A stretch of 29,751 nucleotides of DNA from CAVUAF01 sp964460655. Lineage in GTDB: Bacteria > Acidobacteriota > Terriglobia > Terriglobales > Acidobacteriaceae. Position 1 is the first letter of the stretch; the number at the start of each line of letters is the position of its first letter. Under the pieces are notes generated by a model, which saw only the letters and a list, made by a program, of their open reading frames with translations, made no database searches and was not told where the DNA came from. Position numbers and translations under genes: made by a program. Positions 1-6,538 of the stretch are shown in pieces. Location: contig CAYWSH010000028.1 in the NCBI GenBank assembly GCA_964460655.1, positions 1 through 29,751 of the forward strand, given 5' to 3'.

Positions 1-1155
1 GGAGCGCAGGTGCACTTCCTTGGCGCCGGCCTCGCGCACCATGCGCACGATCTTGCGGCTGGTGGTGCCGCGGACGATCGAATCGTCGACCAGGATGACG
101 CGCTTGCCCTCGAGCAGCGAGCGCACCGGATTCAGCTTGAGCTTCACCCCGAAGTCGCGCACCGATTGCTCCGGCTCGATGAACGTGCGCCCGACGTAGT
201 GGTTGCGGATCAAGCCCATGCGGAACGGCAACCCGCTCTCGGCCGCGTAGCCGATCGCGGCCGTCACGCCGGAATCGGGCACGGGCACGACGATGTCGGC
301 ATCCACGGGCGCCTCGCGCGCCAGTTGGCGGCCAAGCGCCTCGCGGCTTTCCTGCACCGAGCGGTCGAAGATCACGCTGTCGGGCCGCGAGAAATACACA
401 TGCTCGAAGATGCAGCTCGATTGCTGCTGCCGCGCCGCGTAAAAGCGCGACCGCACGCCGTCGGCGCCGACCACGACCATCTCGCCGGGCTTCACCTCGC
501 GCTCGTAGCGCGCACCGATCAGGTCGAACGCGCACGTCTCCGACGCGAACACGACCGCGTCGCCCATGCGTCCCATCACCAGCGGACGGAAGCCGCGCGG
601 GTCACGCACCGCGAACACATTGTCCGTGGTCAGCAGCACCAGCGAGAACGCACCGTCGATACGCCGCAGCGCGTCGCCGATCGCCTCTTCCAGCCGGCCT
701 TCCTTCGACTGCGCGATCAGGTGCACCACGACTTCCGTATCGCTGTTCGTCTGGAAGATCGAACCCTGCTGCTCGAGCTTGGCGCGGATGTGGTTCGCGT
801 TGACCAGGTTCCCGTTGTGCGCGAGCGCGATCTGCCCTTTGTTGCACGCCACCATGATCGGTTGCGCGTTCAGCAGCGCCGAATCGCCCGCGGTGGAGTA
901 GCGTGTGTGCCCGATCGCCAGCGAGCCCGGAACGCGCCCTAGCGCTGACTGGGTGAAGATCTCGGCGACCAGGCCCATTGCCTTGTAGACGTGCAGTTGG
1001 CCGTCGCATGACGAGACGATCCCCGCCGACTCCTGCCCCCGATGCTGCAGCGCGTGCAGCCCCAGATAGGCGAGCTTCGCCGCCTCCAGATGGCCGTAGA
1101 CGGCTACGACCCCACATTCGTCTTTAAATTTGTCGCTTCGCTCCAAACCGCTCAC
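1..1155 (-). CDS. purF: Amidophosphoribosyltransferase, 3' end off the window
   Basis: PurF makes phosphoribosylamine from PRPP and glutamine, the first step of de novo purine synthesis. The frame reads KFKDECGVVAVYGHLEAAKLAYLGL, then the LQHRGQESAG motif. The Cys of ECGV (codon 1116-1114) is the expected N-terminal glutaminase nucleophile, exposed after removal of a short propeptide. The PRPP-binding motif VILVDDSIVRGTTS lies near the left edge, so about 385 codons are present and roughly the last 100 or so residues are missing. The only canonical in-frame starts after the upstream TGA (1167-1165) are GTG 1155 and TTG 1146. AGGAG precedes GTG by only about 2 nt and TTG by about 11 nt, so the exact start is open. 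Both candidates lie inside the 111-bp tandem repeat. It is transcribed after purL, very probably as one operon. Confidence 0.96.
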   Translation of the reverse strand, partial: MSGLERSDKFKDECGVVAVYGHLEAAKLAYLGLHALQHRGQESAGIVSSCDGQLHVYKAMGLVAEIFTQSALGRVPGSLAIGHTRYSTAGDSALLNAQPIMVACNKGQIALAHNGNLVNANHIRAKLEQQGSIFQTNSDTEVVVHLIAQSKEGRLEEAIGDALRRIDGAFSLVLLTTDNVFAVRDPRGFRPLVMGRMGDAVVFASETCAFDLIGARYEREVKPGEMVVVGADGVRSRFYAARQQQSSCIFEHVYFSRPDSVIFDRSVQESREALGRQLAREAPVDADIVVPVPDSGVTAAIGYAAESGLPFRMGLIRNHYVGRTFIEPEQSVRDFGVKLKLNPVRSLLEGKRVILVDDSIVRGTTSRKIVRMVREAGAKEVHLRS

Positions 1156-1352
1156 CGCTCCTGCTCACCCGCTGACTCGTGCTGCGCTTCTAACGGCCGG
1201 CTCGCCGCGCAAGCCGGGCTCGCCGGCTGGTTTACTAGCTGAATTTGTCGCTTCGCTCCAAACCGCTCACCGCTCCTGCTCACCCGCTGACTCGTGCTGC
1301 GCTTCTAACGGCCGGCTCGCCGCGCAAGCCGGGCTCGCCGGCTGGTTTACTA
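1127..1352. repeat. Tandem duplication of the purL-purF junction (2 x 111 bp, period 115)
   Basis: Bases 1127-1237 and 1242-1352 appear identical, separated by 4 bp. On the minus strand each copy runs from a TAGTAA double stop, through a GC-rich stretch with repeated GAGCCSGGC-like blocks, to an AGGAG-GTG start region and the codons for SDKF. The purL-proximal copy supplies the purL stop codon (TAG 1352-1350). The purF-proximal copy supplies the purF start. The copy next to purL therefore carries a dead-end purF start (see the mini-ORF entry). Identity of the copies implies a recent duplication or an assembly artefact. Confidence 0.95.
1235..1270 (-). other. 11-codon mini-ORF, duplicated and aborted purF start
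   Basis: In the purL-proximal repeat copy the duplicated GTG opens a frame reading VSGLERSDKFS. It ends at TAG followed directly by TAA. The first ten codons match those of the purF copy. It sits between purL and the real purF start on the same transcript, about 79 nt upstream of that start. Whether ribosomes use it is unknown. It may be a passive relic, or an upstream ORF that lowers purF translation. Confidence 0.4.
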
Positions 1353-3683
1353 ACTTTTCTGCAGTGCTCCCGGCACCAGCCGCTCTTCCGTCTCGACGTG
1401 CAGCGCGCGCTCCAGCGCGTGCGTCCAAGCGTTGTTTAACTCGCTTACCATTGCCGACACTACGGGCGTTCCGTTCAACGTAACGCTCAGTTCTTCTGGG
1501 ACCGTCTCCCCGATCGGGTCGGCTGCTACCGAATATTTTAGCGCTATTTGTTGGATTTTCTTCACATGCGCGGCGTCGCACGAAATCACTACGCGGCTCG
1601 CGTCTTCGCCGAACAGCGCGAACTCCGGTGCCAGGTCGGACCTTAGTTCTATCTGCGCCCCAATACTGTTCGCGAAGCCGCACTCCGCCAGCGCGATCGC
1701 CAAGCCGCCCTCGGAACAATCGTGCGCCGACTCCGCCAGGCCCGCGCCGATCAGTTCCACCAGCGCCTTCTGGAGCGCAGCTTCTTTCTCCAGGTCCAGC
1801 GCCGGCGGATATCCCCACAGCTCGCCCAGCACGGTCTTCGCATACTCCGACGAACCGAACTCCGCCTCGGCATCGGTCGCATCGGTCTCGACTCCGGAAT
1901 GCAGCAATACGATCGCGGCGCCGGGCTTCACAAACGACGACCCGATCGCCGCGTGCACGTCTTCCAGGATGCCAACGACGCCGAGGACCGGCGTCGGATA
2001 AATGCCCTCACCCAGCGTCTCGTTGTACAGACTCACGTTGCCGCCGGTGATCGGCACCTCGAGCTCTTCGCAAGCGCGCGTGATCCCATCCACCACTTGT
2101 GCGAACTGCCACATCACGCGCGGCTTCTCGGGATTGCCGAAGTTCAGGCAGTTCGTCGCCGCCACCGGCACCGCGCCCACACACGCGACGTTGCGCGCGG
2201 CTTCCGCCACCGCGTGCATCGCACCAAGTTTCGGATCGAGATAGCACCAGCGCCCGTTGCCGTCGAGCGCCATCGCCAAGCCGCGCTTGCTGTCCTTTAG
2301 GCGGATCACGCCGGCATCGCCGCCCGGGCCGCTCACCGTGTTGGTCTGCACCATCGAGTCGTACTGCTCGGTGATCCAGCGCTTCGAGCAGATGTTCGAC
2401 GCGGCCAGCAGCGCGCGCAATTCCGTCGTGAATTCCTTTCTGGCGCCAAGCTTCACGCTCGCCGGCATCTCGCGCGCGACCGGCGGCTCCCAGCGCTCCA
2501 TCGGCCGCTGATAGACCGGCGCCTCATCGGTCAGCGCGGTGTTCGGGATGTCAGCCACGACTTCGCTGTGCTCGCGCACGCGCAGCCTGCCGTCACTCGT
2601 CACGCGGCCGACGGTGACCGCATCGAGCCCCCACTTCTCGAACACGCGGAAGACTTCCGCTTCGCGCCCGCGCTCCGCTACCAGCAGCATGCGCTCCTGC
2701 GACTCGCTCAGCATGATCTCGTAGGCGTTCATGCCGGTCTCGCGCTGCGGTACACGGTCCATCTCGATCTCGATCCCTACGCCGCCGCGCGCGCCCATCT
2801 CGCACGTCGAGCACGTCAGGCCGGCAGCGCCCATGTCCTGGATGCCGACCACGGCGCCGCTCTGCATCGCTTCCAGGCACGCTTCGAGCAGCAGCTTCTC
2901 GAGGAACGGATCGCCCACCTGCACGTTCGGACGCTTCTGTTCGCTGCCCTCGGTGAACTCTTCGCTCGCCATCGTGGCGCCGTGGATGCCATCGCGACCC
3001 GTCTTCGCTCCGACATAAATGACGGGATTGCCTTCGCCGCTCGCCTTCGCCAGGAACATCTCATCGCGCCGCAGGATGCCGAGCGCGAACGCATTCACCA
3101 GCGGATTGCCGGCGTAACACGGCTCGAACTTCGTCTCGCCTCCGAGGTTCGGCACCCCAAAGCAGTTGCCGTAGCTCGCGATGCCGGAGACGACACCCTC
3201 GAGTAGCGAATGATTCTTGTGCAGAGAAGCGTCGTTGGTCTTTGGTCGTTGGTCGGTGGCTTTGATCTCCCCAAACCGCAGCGAATCCATCACCGCCACC
3301 GGCCGCGCGCCCATGGTGAAGATGTCACGCAAAATGCCGCCCACGCCGGTCGCTGCGCCCTGGAACGGCTCGAGGAACGAAGGATGATTGTGCGACTCGA
3401 TCTTGAACGCGCAGCACCAGCCGTCGCCGATGTCGATGACGCCCGCGTTCTCGCCCGGGCCCTGCACCACGCGCCGCGACTTCGTCGGTAGTCGCCGCAG
3501 ATGCACGCGCGACGACTTGTACGAGCAGTGCTCGCTCCACATCACGCTGAAGATGCCGAGTTCGGTCAGCGAGGGCGTGCGCCCGAGCAGCGCCACCACG
3601 CGCTCGTATTCCTCAGTGTTCAAGCCATGTTGCTGGATGACTGCGGGAGAGATTTCGAGGTCGGCGCCGGGGGCAATCGCCAT
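1350..3683 (-). CDS. purL: Phosphoribosylformylglycinamidine synthase subunit PurL
   Basis: PurL is the ATP-dependent synthetase subunit that turns FGAR into FGAM, working with PurS and PurQ (not in this window). The 777-residue length fits the small bacterial PurL rather than the about 1300-residue fused type. Recognisable segments are SVMWSEHCSYKSSR near residue 50, VQGPGENAGV, AFKIESHNHPS, TGVGGILRDIFTMGARP, YGNCFGVPNLGGE, DMGAAGLTCS and ITGGNVSLYNE in the second half. Residues about 142-151 (ATDQRPKTND) lie in a loop encoded by a heptanucleotide repeat and look like an insertion relative to the family. No Shine-Dalgarno sequence precedes ATG 3683. A GACAAT -10-like hexamer ends 6 nt before it, which suggests a leaderless mRNA. 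The stop lies in the tandem repeat, and purF follows. Confidence 0.97.
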   Translation of the reverse strand: MAIAPGADLEISPAVIQQHGLNTEEYERVVALLGRTPSLTELGIFSVMWSEHCSYKSSRVHLRRLPTKSRRVVQGPGENAGVIDIGDGWCCAFKIESHNHPSFLEPFQGAATGVGGILRDIFTMGARPVAVMDSLRFGEIKATDQRPKTNDASLHKNHSLLEGVVSGIASYGNCFGVPNLGGETKFEPCYAGNPLVNAFALGILRRDEMFLAKASGEGNPVIYVGAKTGRDGIHGATMASEEFTEGSEQKRPNVQVGDPFLEKLLLEACLEAMQSGAVVGIQDMGAAGLTCSTCEMGARGGVGIEIEMDRVPQRETGMNAYEIMLSESQERMLLVAERGREAEVFRVFEKWGLDAVTVGRVTSDGRLRVREHSEVVADIPNTALTDEAPVYQRPMERWEPPVAREMPASVKLGARKEFTTELRALLAASNICSKRWITEQYDSMVQTNTVSGPGGDAGVIRLKDSKRGLAMALDGNGRWCYLDPKLGAMHAVAEAARNVACVGAVPVAATNCLNFGNPEKPRVMWQFAQVVDGITRACEELEVPITGGNVSLYNETLGEGIYPTPVLGVVGILEDVHAAIGSSFVKPGAAIVLLHSGVETDATDAEAEFGSSEYAKTVLGELWGYPPALDLEKEAALQKALVELIGAGLAESAHDCSEGGLAIALAECGFANSIGAQIELRSDLAPEFALFGEDASRVVISCDAAHVKKIQQIALKYSVAADPIGETVPEELSVTLNGTPVVSAMVSELNNAWTHALERALHVETEERLVPGALQKS
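3233..3260. repeat. Heptanucleotide tandem repeat inside purL
   Basis: On the + strand four 7-mers run in a row: CGTTGGT, CTTTGGT, CGTTGGT, CGGTGGC. On the coding strand they give ACCAACG-type units encoding part of ATDQRPKTND. The inserted stretch keeps frame and falls between SLRFGE and the conserved LLEGVV segment, a place where a surface loop is tolerated. Confidence 0.75.
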
Positions 3684-3689
3684 GCGCTG

Positions 3690-3695
3690 ATTGTC
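3690..3695 (-). promoter_or_regulatory. Putative purL -10 element
   Basis: GACAAT on the minus strand ends 6 nt before the purL ATG, so transcription from it would start at or next to the A of the ATG. No convincing -35 is seen 16-18 nt upstream. Only 40 bp separate purL from the preceding gene. Support is positional only. Confidence 0.3.
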
Positions 3696-3723
3696 GCACG
3701 GCGGGCAAGCGATAACGAGCCGC

Positions 3724-4500
3724 TTACACGCCTACCGAAATGGCTGCTACCAGCACTACGTGCACGAACATGTGAGCGAGCATCGCCGACTCCAAGCCCT
3801 TCTTCCAATAGAGGTAGCCGGCGATCACGCCAAACACTGCGTTGACCACGACGACACACCCGGCAACCGCCAGCCGGGTTCCATGGGTCAATAGAAGGGC
3901 AACGGGCAGATGTCCCAAGCCGAAGAGGATCGCCGAAGCCAGGATGGCGCCGACAACAAACCTCGCCCGTGGCGGACCTTGCCGCTTTTGAAACACTCGC
4001 CACTGCCCCCACACGAGCAGCGTCATGAATCCCCAGCGCAATAAGAGCTCTTCGGTAAAGCCGCCGTAAAGCAGCCGCATCGGTAACGGCAGCAGCGCGT
4101 TGATCTCCGCGCTATGAGCAATGAAGTCCGCCGGCAGAAATGGCTTCCATAACATCCATATCCCGATGACGAGCGCACCACCGGCTACTCCGCCGAGAAC
4201 ACCGGGAGCGACTTGTCGCTGCAACACCGGACCTAGCGGCTTTTTCGCAGCCGCCGCTTCCGCCACTGGAGACGCCAGACCGACCTGTGGCGCCAACATG
4301 ACGCCACCCCAGACTGCCAGCGAGACCAGTACCGCGGGCTGGATCAGGCTCAACAGCTTCAGCGCCGGCGCTACCTGCGGGATTGCCACGCCCGGCAGTG
4401 CGGGCATTGCTGCCAGGAATGCCCGCAGATCCACCAGCAGAAAGGAGAGGACGCCCACCGCTCCCTCCACCCAAAGAATGACGAACAGACGAGTTCTCAT
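3724..4500 (-). CDS. CPBP-family intramembrane metalloprotease (CAAX protease-like)
   Basis: This is a polytopic membrane protein with hydrophobic segments at the N-terminus, near residues 60-75, 105-120, 165-215 and 235-258. The CPBP (Abi/Rce1-like) motifs are present in order: EELLLRWGF (EExxxR), FGLGHLP (FxxxH) and a late SAMLAHMFVH. These residues form the metal-dependent active site in the eukaryotic Rce1 relatives. The substrate here is unknown. I chose ATG 4500 rather than ATG 4506 because GAGGA (4511-4507) abuts the first ATG but lies 6 nt before the second. That GAGGA overlaps the TGA of the upstream gene, so translation is probably coupled. It is the last gene of the SPFH operon. 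Bacterial CPBP proteins have been linked to peptide maturation and self-immunity, but nothing here fixes the role. Confidence 0.88.
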   Translation of the reverse strand: MRTRLFVILWVEGAVGVLSFLLVDLRAFLAAMPALPGVAIPQVAPALKLLSLIQPAVLVSLAVWGGVMLAPQVGLASPVAEAAAAKKPLGPVLQRQVAPGVLGGVAGGALVIGIWMLWKPFLPADFIAHSAEINALLPLPMRLLYGGFTEELLLRWGFMTLLVWGQWRVFQKRQGPPRARFVVGAILASAILFGLGHLPVALLLTHGTRLAVAGCVVVVNAVFGVIAGYLYWKKGLESAMLAHMFVHVVLVAAISVGV

Positions 4501-4509
4501 CGTCATTCC

Positions 4510-5289
4510 TCACCACTGCGCCAGCCTGACCATCTCCATCGGGTACGCCGTTAGCCGCTTGGGATCATCCGCGTCGTAAACGATGGGAACGACTGGCGCA
4601 GACGGAGCTCGCTTCGTGCAGTAGCGGCCGCTCTGCTTCGCGCCGCCCAGCGTCTCGAACTCGACCGTCACGCGCTGCGTGTAATGACCGCCGTGACCGG
4701 TACTGCGAAAGATCCTCTTCACCTCCACTACGCGTGCCATCGTCGCCCGGCCGTTGGCCAGCAAGTCACGATCGCGCCCGAGCCGCCAGCGCAGCAACCC
4801 CGCAACGAAGATCGGTACGAAAGCGATGAGGAGTGCGACCGGGACCGGCGCCGGCCGCACCTCATGTCCGCTCATCCAACTGCGCTGCGGTTCGTTCGGA
4901 AAGTAGGCGATGTTGAGCCTTGCGCCCGGAGACAGTGCCGCGGCCGCTTTCGTGCGAAGCTTGGTAGTGCCTTCGTACTGCCTGCCCGCGACCTCGTAGC
5001 GATAGGTCAGAAGCATGCGTGGCTCATCGCCGCCCTTCCGCACCACGCTGACGACTTCTCCGGTGGTCGCGATGCCCTCGCGCAGTTCGCGCTCGAGCAG
5101 AGCGGTGTCGCTCTGTGTCTTGCTGTACATCAGCACGCCACCCACGACGCCGCCGACTCCCATCACCAGGATCAGGATGACGACGAACCTGGCCTGCCAC
5201 GTGAACTCAACCTCGCGCGGCGTGGAGCGGTCGAGCTCCGGCGGCAACCGATACGTCTCGTTCTGTGCGAACACCCGCGCGTCACTCAT
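4510..5289 (-). CDS. Two-TM DUF3592-like membrane protein
   Basis: The 259-residue protein has a short N-terminal tail, a TM helix at about residues 30-52 (FVVILILVMGVGGVVGGVL) and a soluble beta-rich part with GEVVSVVRKGG...LLTYRYEVAGRQYEG and GARLNIAYFPNEP. A second TM lies near residues 148-165. A second copy of the same kind of domain follows (ARVVEVKRI...VTVEFETLGG...VPIVYDADDPKRL). This pattern of a G-x-V-V strand, a variable strand and an xVxYDPxxP-like end is what I know of DUF3592. No catalytic residues are evident. The start ATG 5289 has GGGAGG 7 nt upstream and overlaps the end of the preceding gene (ATGAGTGA). Its 3' end overlaps the ribosome site of the CPBP gene. Confidence 0.8.
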   Translation of the reverse strand: MSDARVFAQNETYRLPPELDRSTPREVEFTWQARFVVILILVMGVGGVVGGVLMYSKTQSDTALLERELREGIATTGEVVSVVRKGGDEPRMLLTYRYEVAGRQYEGTTKLRTKAAAALSPGARLNIAYFPNEPQRSWMSGHEVRPAPVPVALLIAFVPIFVAGLLRWRLGRDRDLLANGRATMARVVEVKRIFRSTGHGGHYTQRVTVEFETLGGAKQSGRYCTKRAPSAPVVPIVYDADDPKRLTAYPMEMVRLAQW

Positions 5290-5476
5290 CGCTGCCTCCC
5301 TGGCCCGTCTCCGCCTCCGGCGTCACCGACGGCAGCCTTCCCGCCTGCTGCAGCGCGCGCCGCAGCAGCATCTCGATCTGCGCGTTCACGCTTCGCAGGT
5401 CGGCATCGGCCCAGCGCTGCAACGCTGCATACAGCGCCGGGTCGAGCCTCAACGGGAATGCTTTGCGCTCTGCCAT
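5282..5476 (-). CDS. Small ribbon-helix-helix (Arc/CopG-like) DNA-binding protein
   Basis: The 64-residue protein opens with KAFPLRLDPALYAALQRWA, a beta strand followed by a helix. SVNAQIEMLLRRALQQAG gives the second helix, as in Arc/CopG/HicB-type ribbon-helix-helix repressors. The last 18 residues are acidic and look disordered. Such small RHH proteins next to SPFH genes recur in bacteria as far as I recall, but I cannot check the distribution. The ATG comes directly after five heptamer repeats whose purine-rich GGGAA and GAGAA units form the only ribosome-site-like sequence. The frame overlaps the next gene by 8 nt. The likely job is autoregulation of the operon through the boxes at 6411-6440 (inference). 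Confidence 0.8.
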   Translation of the reverse strand: MAERKAFPLRLDPALYAALQRWADADLRSVNAQIEMLLRRALQQAGRLPSVTPEAETGQGGSDE

Positions 5477-5510
5477 TCTCGGTTCCCAGTTCCCAGTTCT
5501 CAGTTCTCAA
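5476..5510. repeat. Heptanucleotide repeat abutting the RHH start codon
   Basis: Five + strand 7-mers run in a row: TTCTCGG, TTCCCAG, TTCCCAG, TTCTCAG, TTCTCAA. On the coding strand they read as TGAGAAC/TGGGAAC units that end on the A of the ATG. They occupy most of the 51-bp gap between the SPFH and RHH genes. Copy-number change would alter the purine-rich leader without shifting any frame. The adjoining CGTTGGT (coding strand) matches the unit repeated inside purL. Confidence 0.85.
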
Positions 5511-5527
5511 CCAACGACGCCTTTGCT

Positions 5528-6391
5528 TCACTGATACAACGTCCCGGTGTTCACCACCGGTTCGACGCCGCGTTCGCTGCACAGCACCACCAGCAGATTG
5601 CTCACCATGGTGGCCTTGCGCTCTTCGTCGAGCTTCACCATCTGCTTGCGGCTGATCTCGTCGAGCGCCATTTCGACCATGCCCACGGCGCCTTCCACGA
5701 TCTTCTGCCGCGCCGCGATCACCGCGCCCGCCTGCTGCCGGCGGAGCATCGCGCCCGCAATCTCCGGCGCATACGCCAGGTGGCTCAAGCGCGCTTCGAT
5801 CACGTCAATGCCCGCCTGCGCCAGCCGGTCGTGGATCTCGTGCCGCAAGCGGTCCGAGATCTCGCCCGACGAGAGCCGCAACGACAGTTTCTCGTCGTCG
5901 TGCGCGTCGTACGGATAGCTGGTCGCCAGGTTGCGCACCGCCGCCTCGCTCTGCACGTGCACGAAGTGCTCATAGTCGTTCACGTTGAAGAGCGCTTCGT
6001 AGGTCTCGACGATCTTCCACACGACGACGGCCGCGATCTCGATCGGGTTGCCGTCGCGATCGTTCACCTTCAGGTGCCCGCTCTCGAAGTTGCGCACGCG
6101 CAGCGAAAGCCGCCGGCGGCTCGTCAGCGGATTCATCCACCACAGCCCCGGCTGCTTGATCGTGCCCTTGTAGACGCCCATCAGCGTCACGACTTTGGCT
6201 TCGTTGGGATTCACCACGGTCAGCCCCGGCACACTCGCGGCATCAAGTACTAGCACCAGCGCCCAGCCGCCGTACCACCAAGCGCTGTCGCCGCCACGCA
6301 CGATCGCGTAGATCGAACCGACGAACACGATGAACAGCACTACGACCGTCCCCCATCCGGAAACGCCCCTCATCTCTCTTTCGCGTGCCAT
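5528..6391 (-). CDS. SPFH/band-7 domain membrane protein
   Basis: The 287-residue protein begins with two close hydrophobic segments (about residues 13-30 and 38-54). An SPFH domain follows: NEAKVVTLMGVYKGTIKQPGLWWMNP, LSLRVRNFESGHLKVNDRDGNPIEIAAVVVWKI, then AAVRNLATSYPYD and LRHEIHDRLAQAGIDVIEARLSHLAYAPEI. An Ala/Glu/Gln-rich helix RRQQAGAVIAARQKIVEGAVGMVEMAL comes next. Members of this superfamily (stomatin, prohibitin, HflKC) form membrane-bound oligomeric scaffolds, often partnered with membrane proteases. A CPBP protease three genes on in the same operon fits that idea but does not prove it. GAGAGGAG lies 9 nt before ATG 6391. Expression probably starts at a promoter overlapped by three operator-like boxes. 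Confidence 0.93.
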   Translation of the reverse strand: MAREREMRGVSGWGTVVVLFIVFVGSIYAIVRGGDSAWWYGGWALVLVLDAASVPGLTVVNPNEAKVVTLMGVYKGTIKQPGLWWMNPLTSRRRLSLRVRNFESGHLKVNDRDGNPIEIAAVVVWKIVETYEALFNVNDYEHFVHVQSEAAVRNLATSYPYDAHDDEKLSLRLSSGEISDRLRHEIHDRLAQAGIDVIEARLSHLAYAPEIAGAMLRRQQAGAVIAARQKIVEGAVGMVEMALDEISRKQMVKLDEERKATMVSNLLVVLCSERGVEPVVNTGTLYQ

Positions 6392-6410
6392 AACGCTGCA
6401 CTCCTCTCAT

Positions 6411-6440
6411 TGACATCATTATGATATCACATTGATATCT
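6411..6440. promoter_or_regulatory. Three operator-like boxes with 11-bp period upstream of the SPFH operon
   Basis: TGACATCA (6411), TGATATCA (6422) and TGATATCT (6433) begin exactly 11 bp apart, one helical turn. The middle one is a perfect palindrome and the others differ by one base. Side-by-side short palindromes on one DNA face are a typical arrangement for cooperatively bound ribbon-helix-helix repressors such as MetJ. They overlap the -10 region and leader of the minus-strand operon that encodes an RHH protein. Confidence 0.65.
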
Positions 6441-6451
6441 TTCGCTGTCAA
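6421..6451 (-). promoter_or_regulatory. Putative promoter of the SPFH-RHH operon
   Basis: On the minus strand a perfect TTGACA lies at 6451-6446, and TATCAT at 6426-6421 is the best -10, with a rather long 19-bp spacer. The AT-rich stretch stands out in this GC-rich DNA. The operator-like boxes overlap the spacer and the -10. Confidence 0.45.
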
Positions 6452-6504
6452 TCAATATATCTAGCTGTTTTTCAATGACTTGAACTGGGCTGGCCTAAGG
6501 TGAT

Positions 6505-6532
6505 TTGCCTCCAAGGGCAGCGCATTTACACT
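6505..6532 (+). promoter_or_regulatory. Putative selB promoter, leaderless arrangement
   Basis: TTGCCT (6505-6510) and TACACT (6527-6532) are 16 bp apart. TACACT ends 6 nt before ATG 6539, which would put the first transcribed base on the A of the start codon. No Shine-Dalgarno sequence precedes the ATG, in keeping with a leaderless mRNA. Confidence 0.4.
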
Positions 6533-6538
6533 GTGCCG

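Noticed and set aside
10..942. A 310-residue open frame on the + strand.
   Set aside because: It is antisense to purF, rich in Arg, His and Ala, and has no recognisable domain. Such frames are common opposite GC-rich genes.
1130..1483. Plus-strand ORFs containing the same peptide twice near the purL-purF junction.
   Set aside because: The repeated peptide is only the tandem DNA duplication translated on the wrong strand; no protein family is recognisable.
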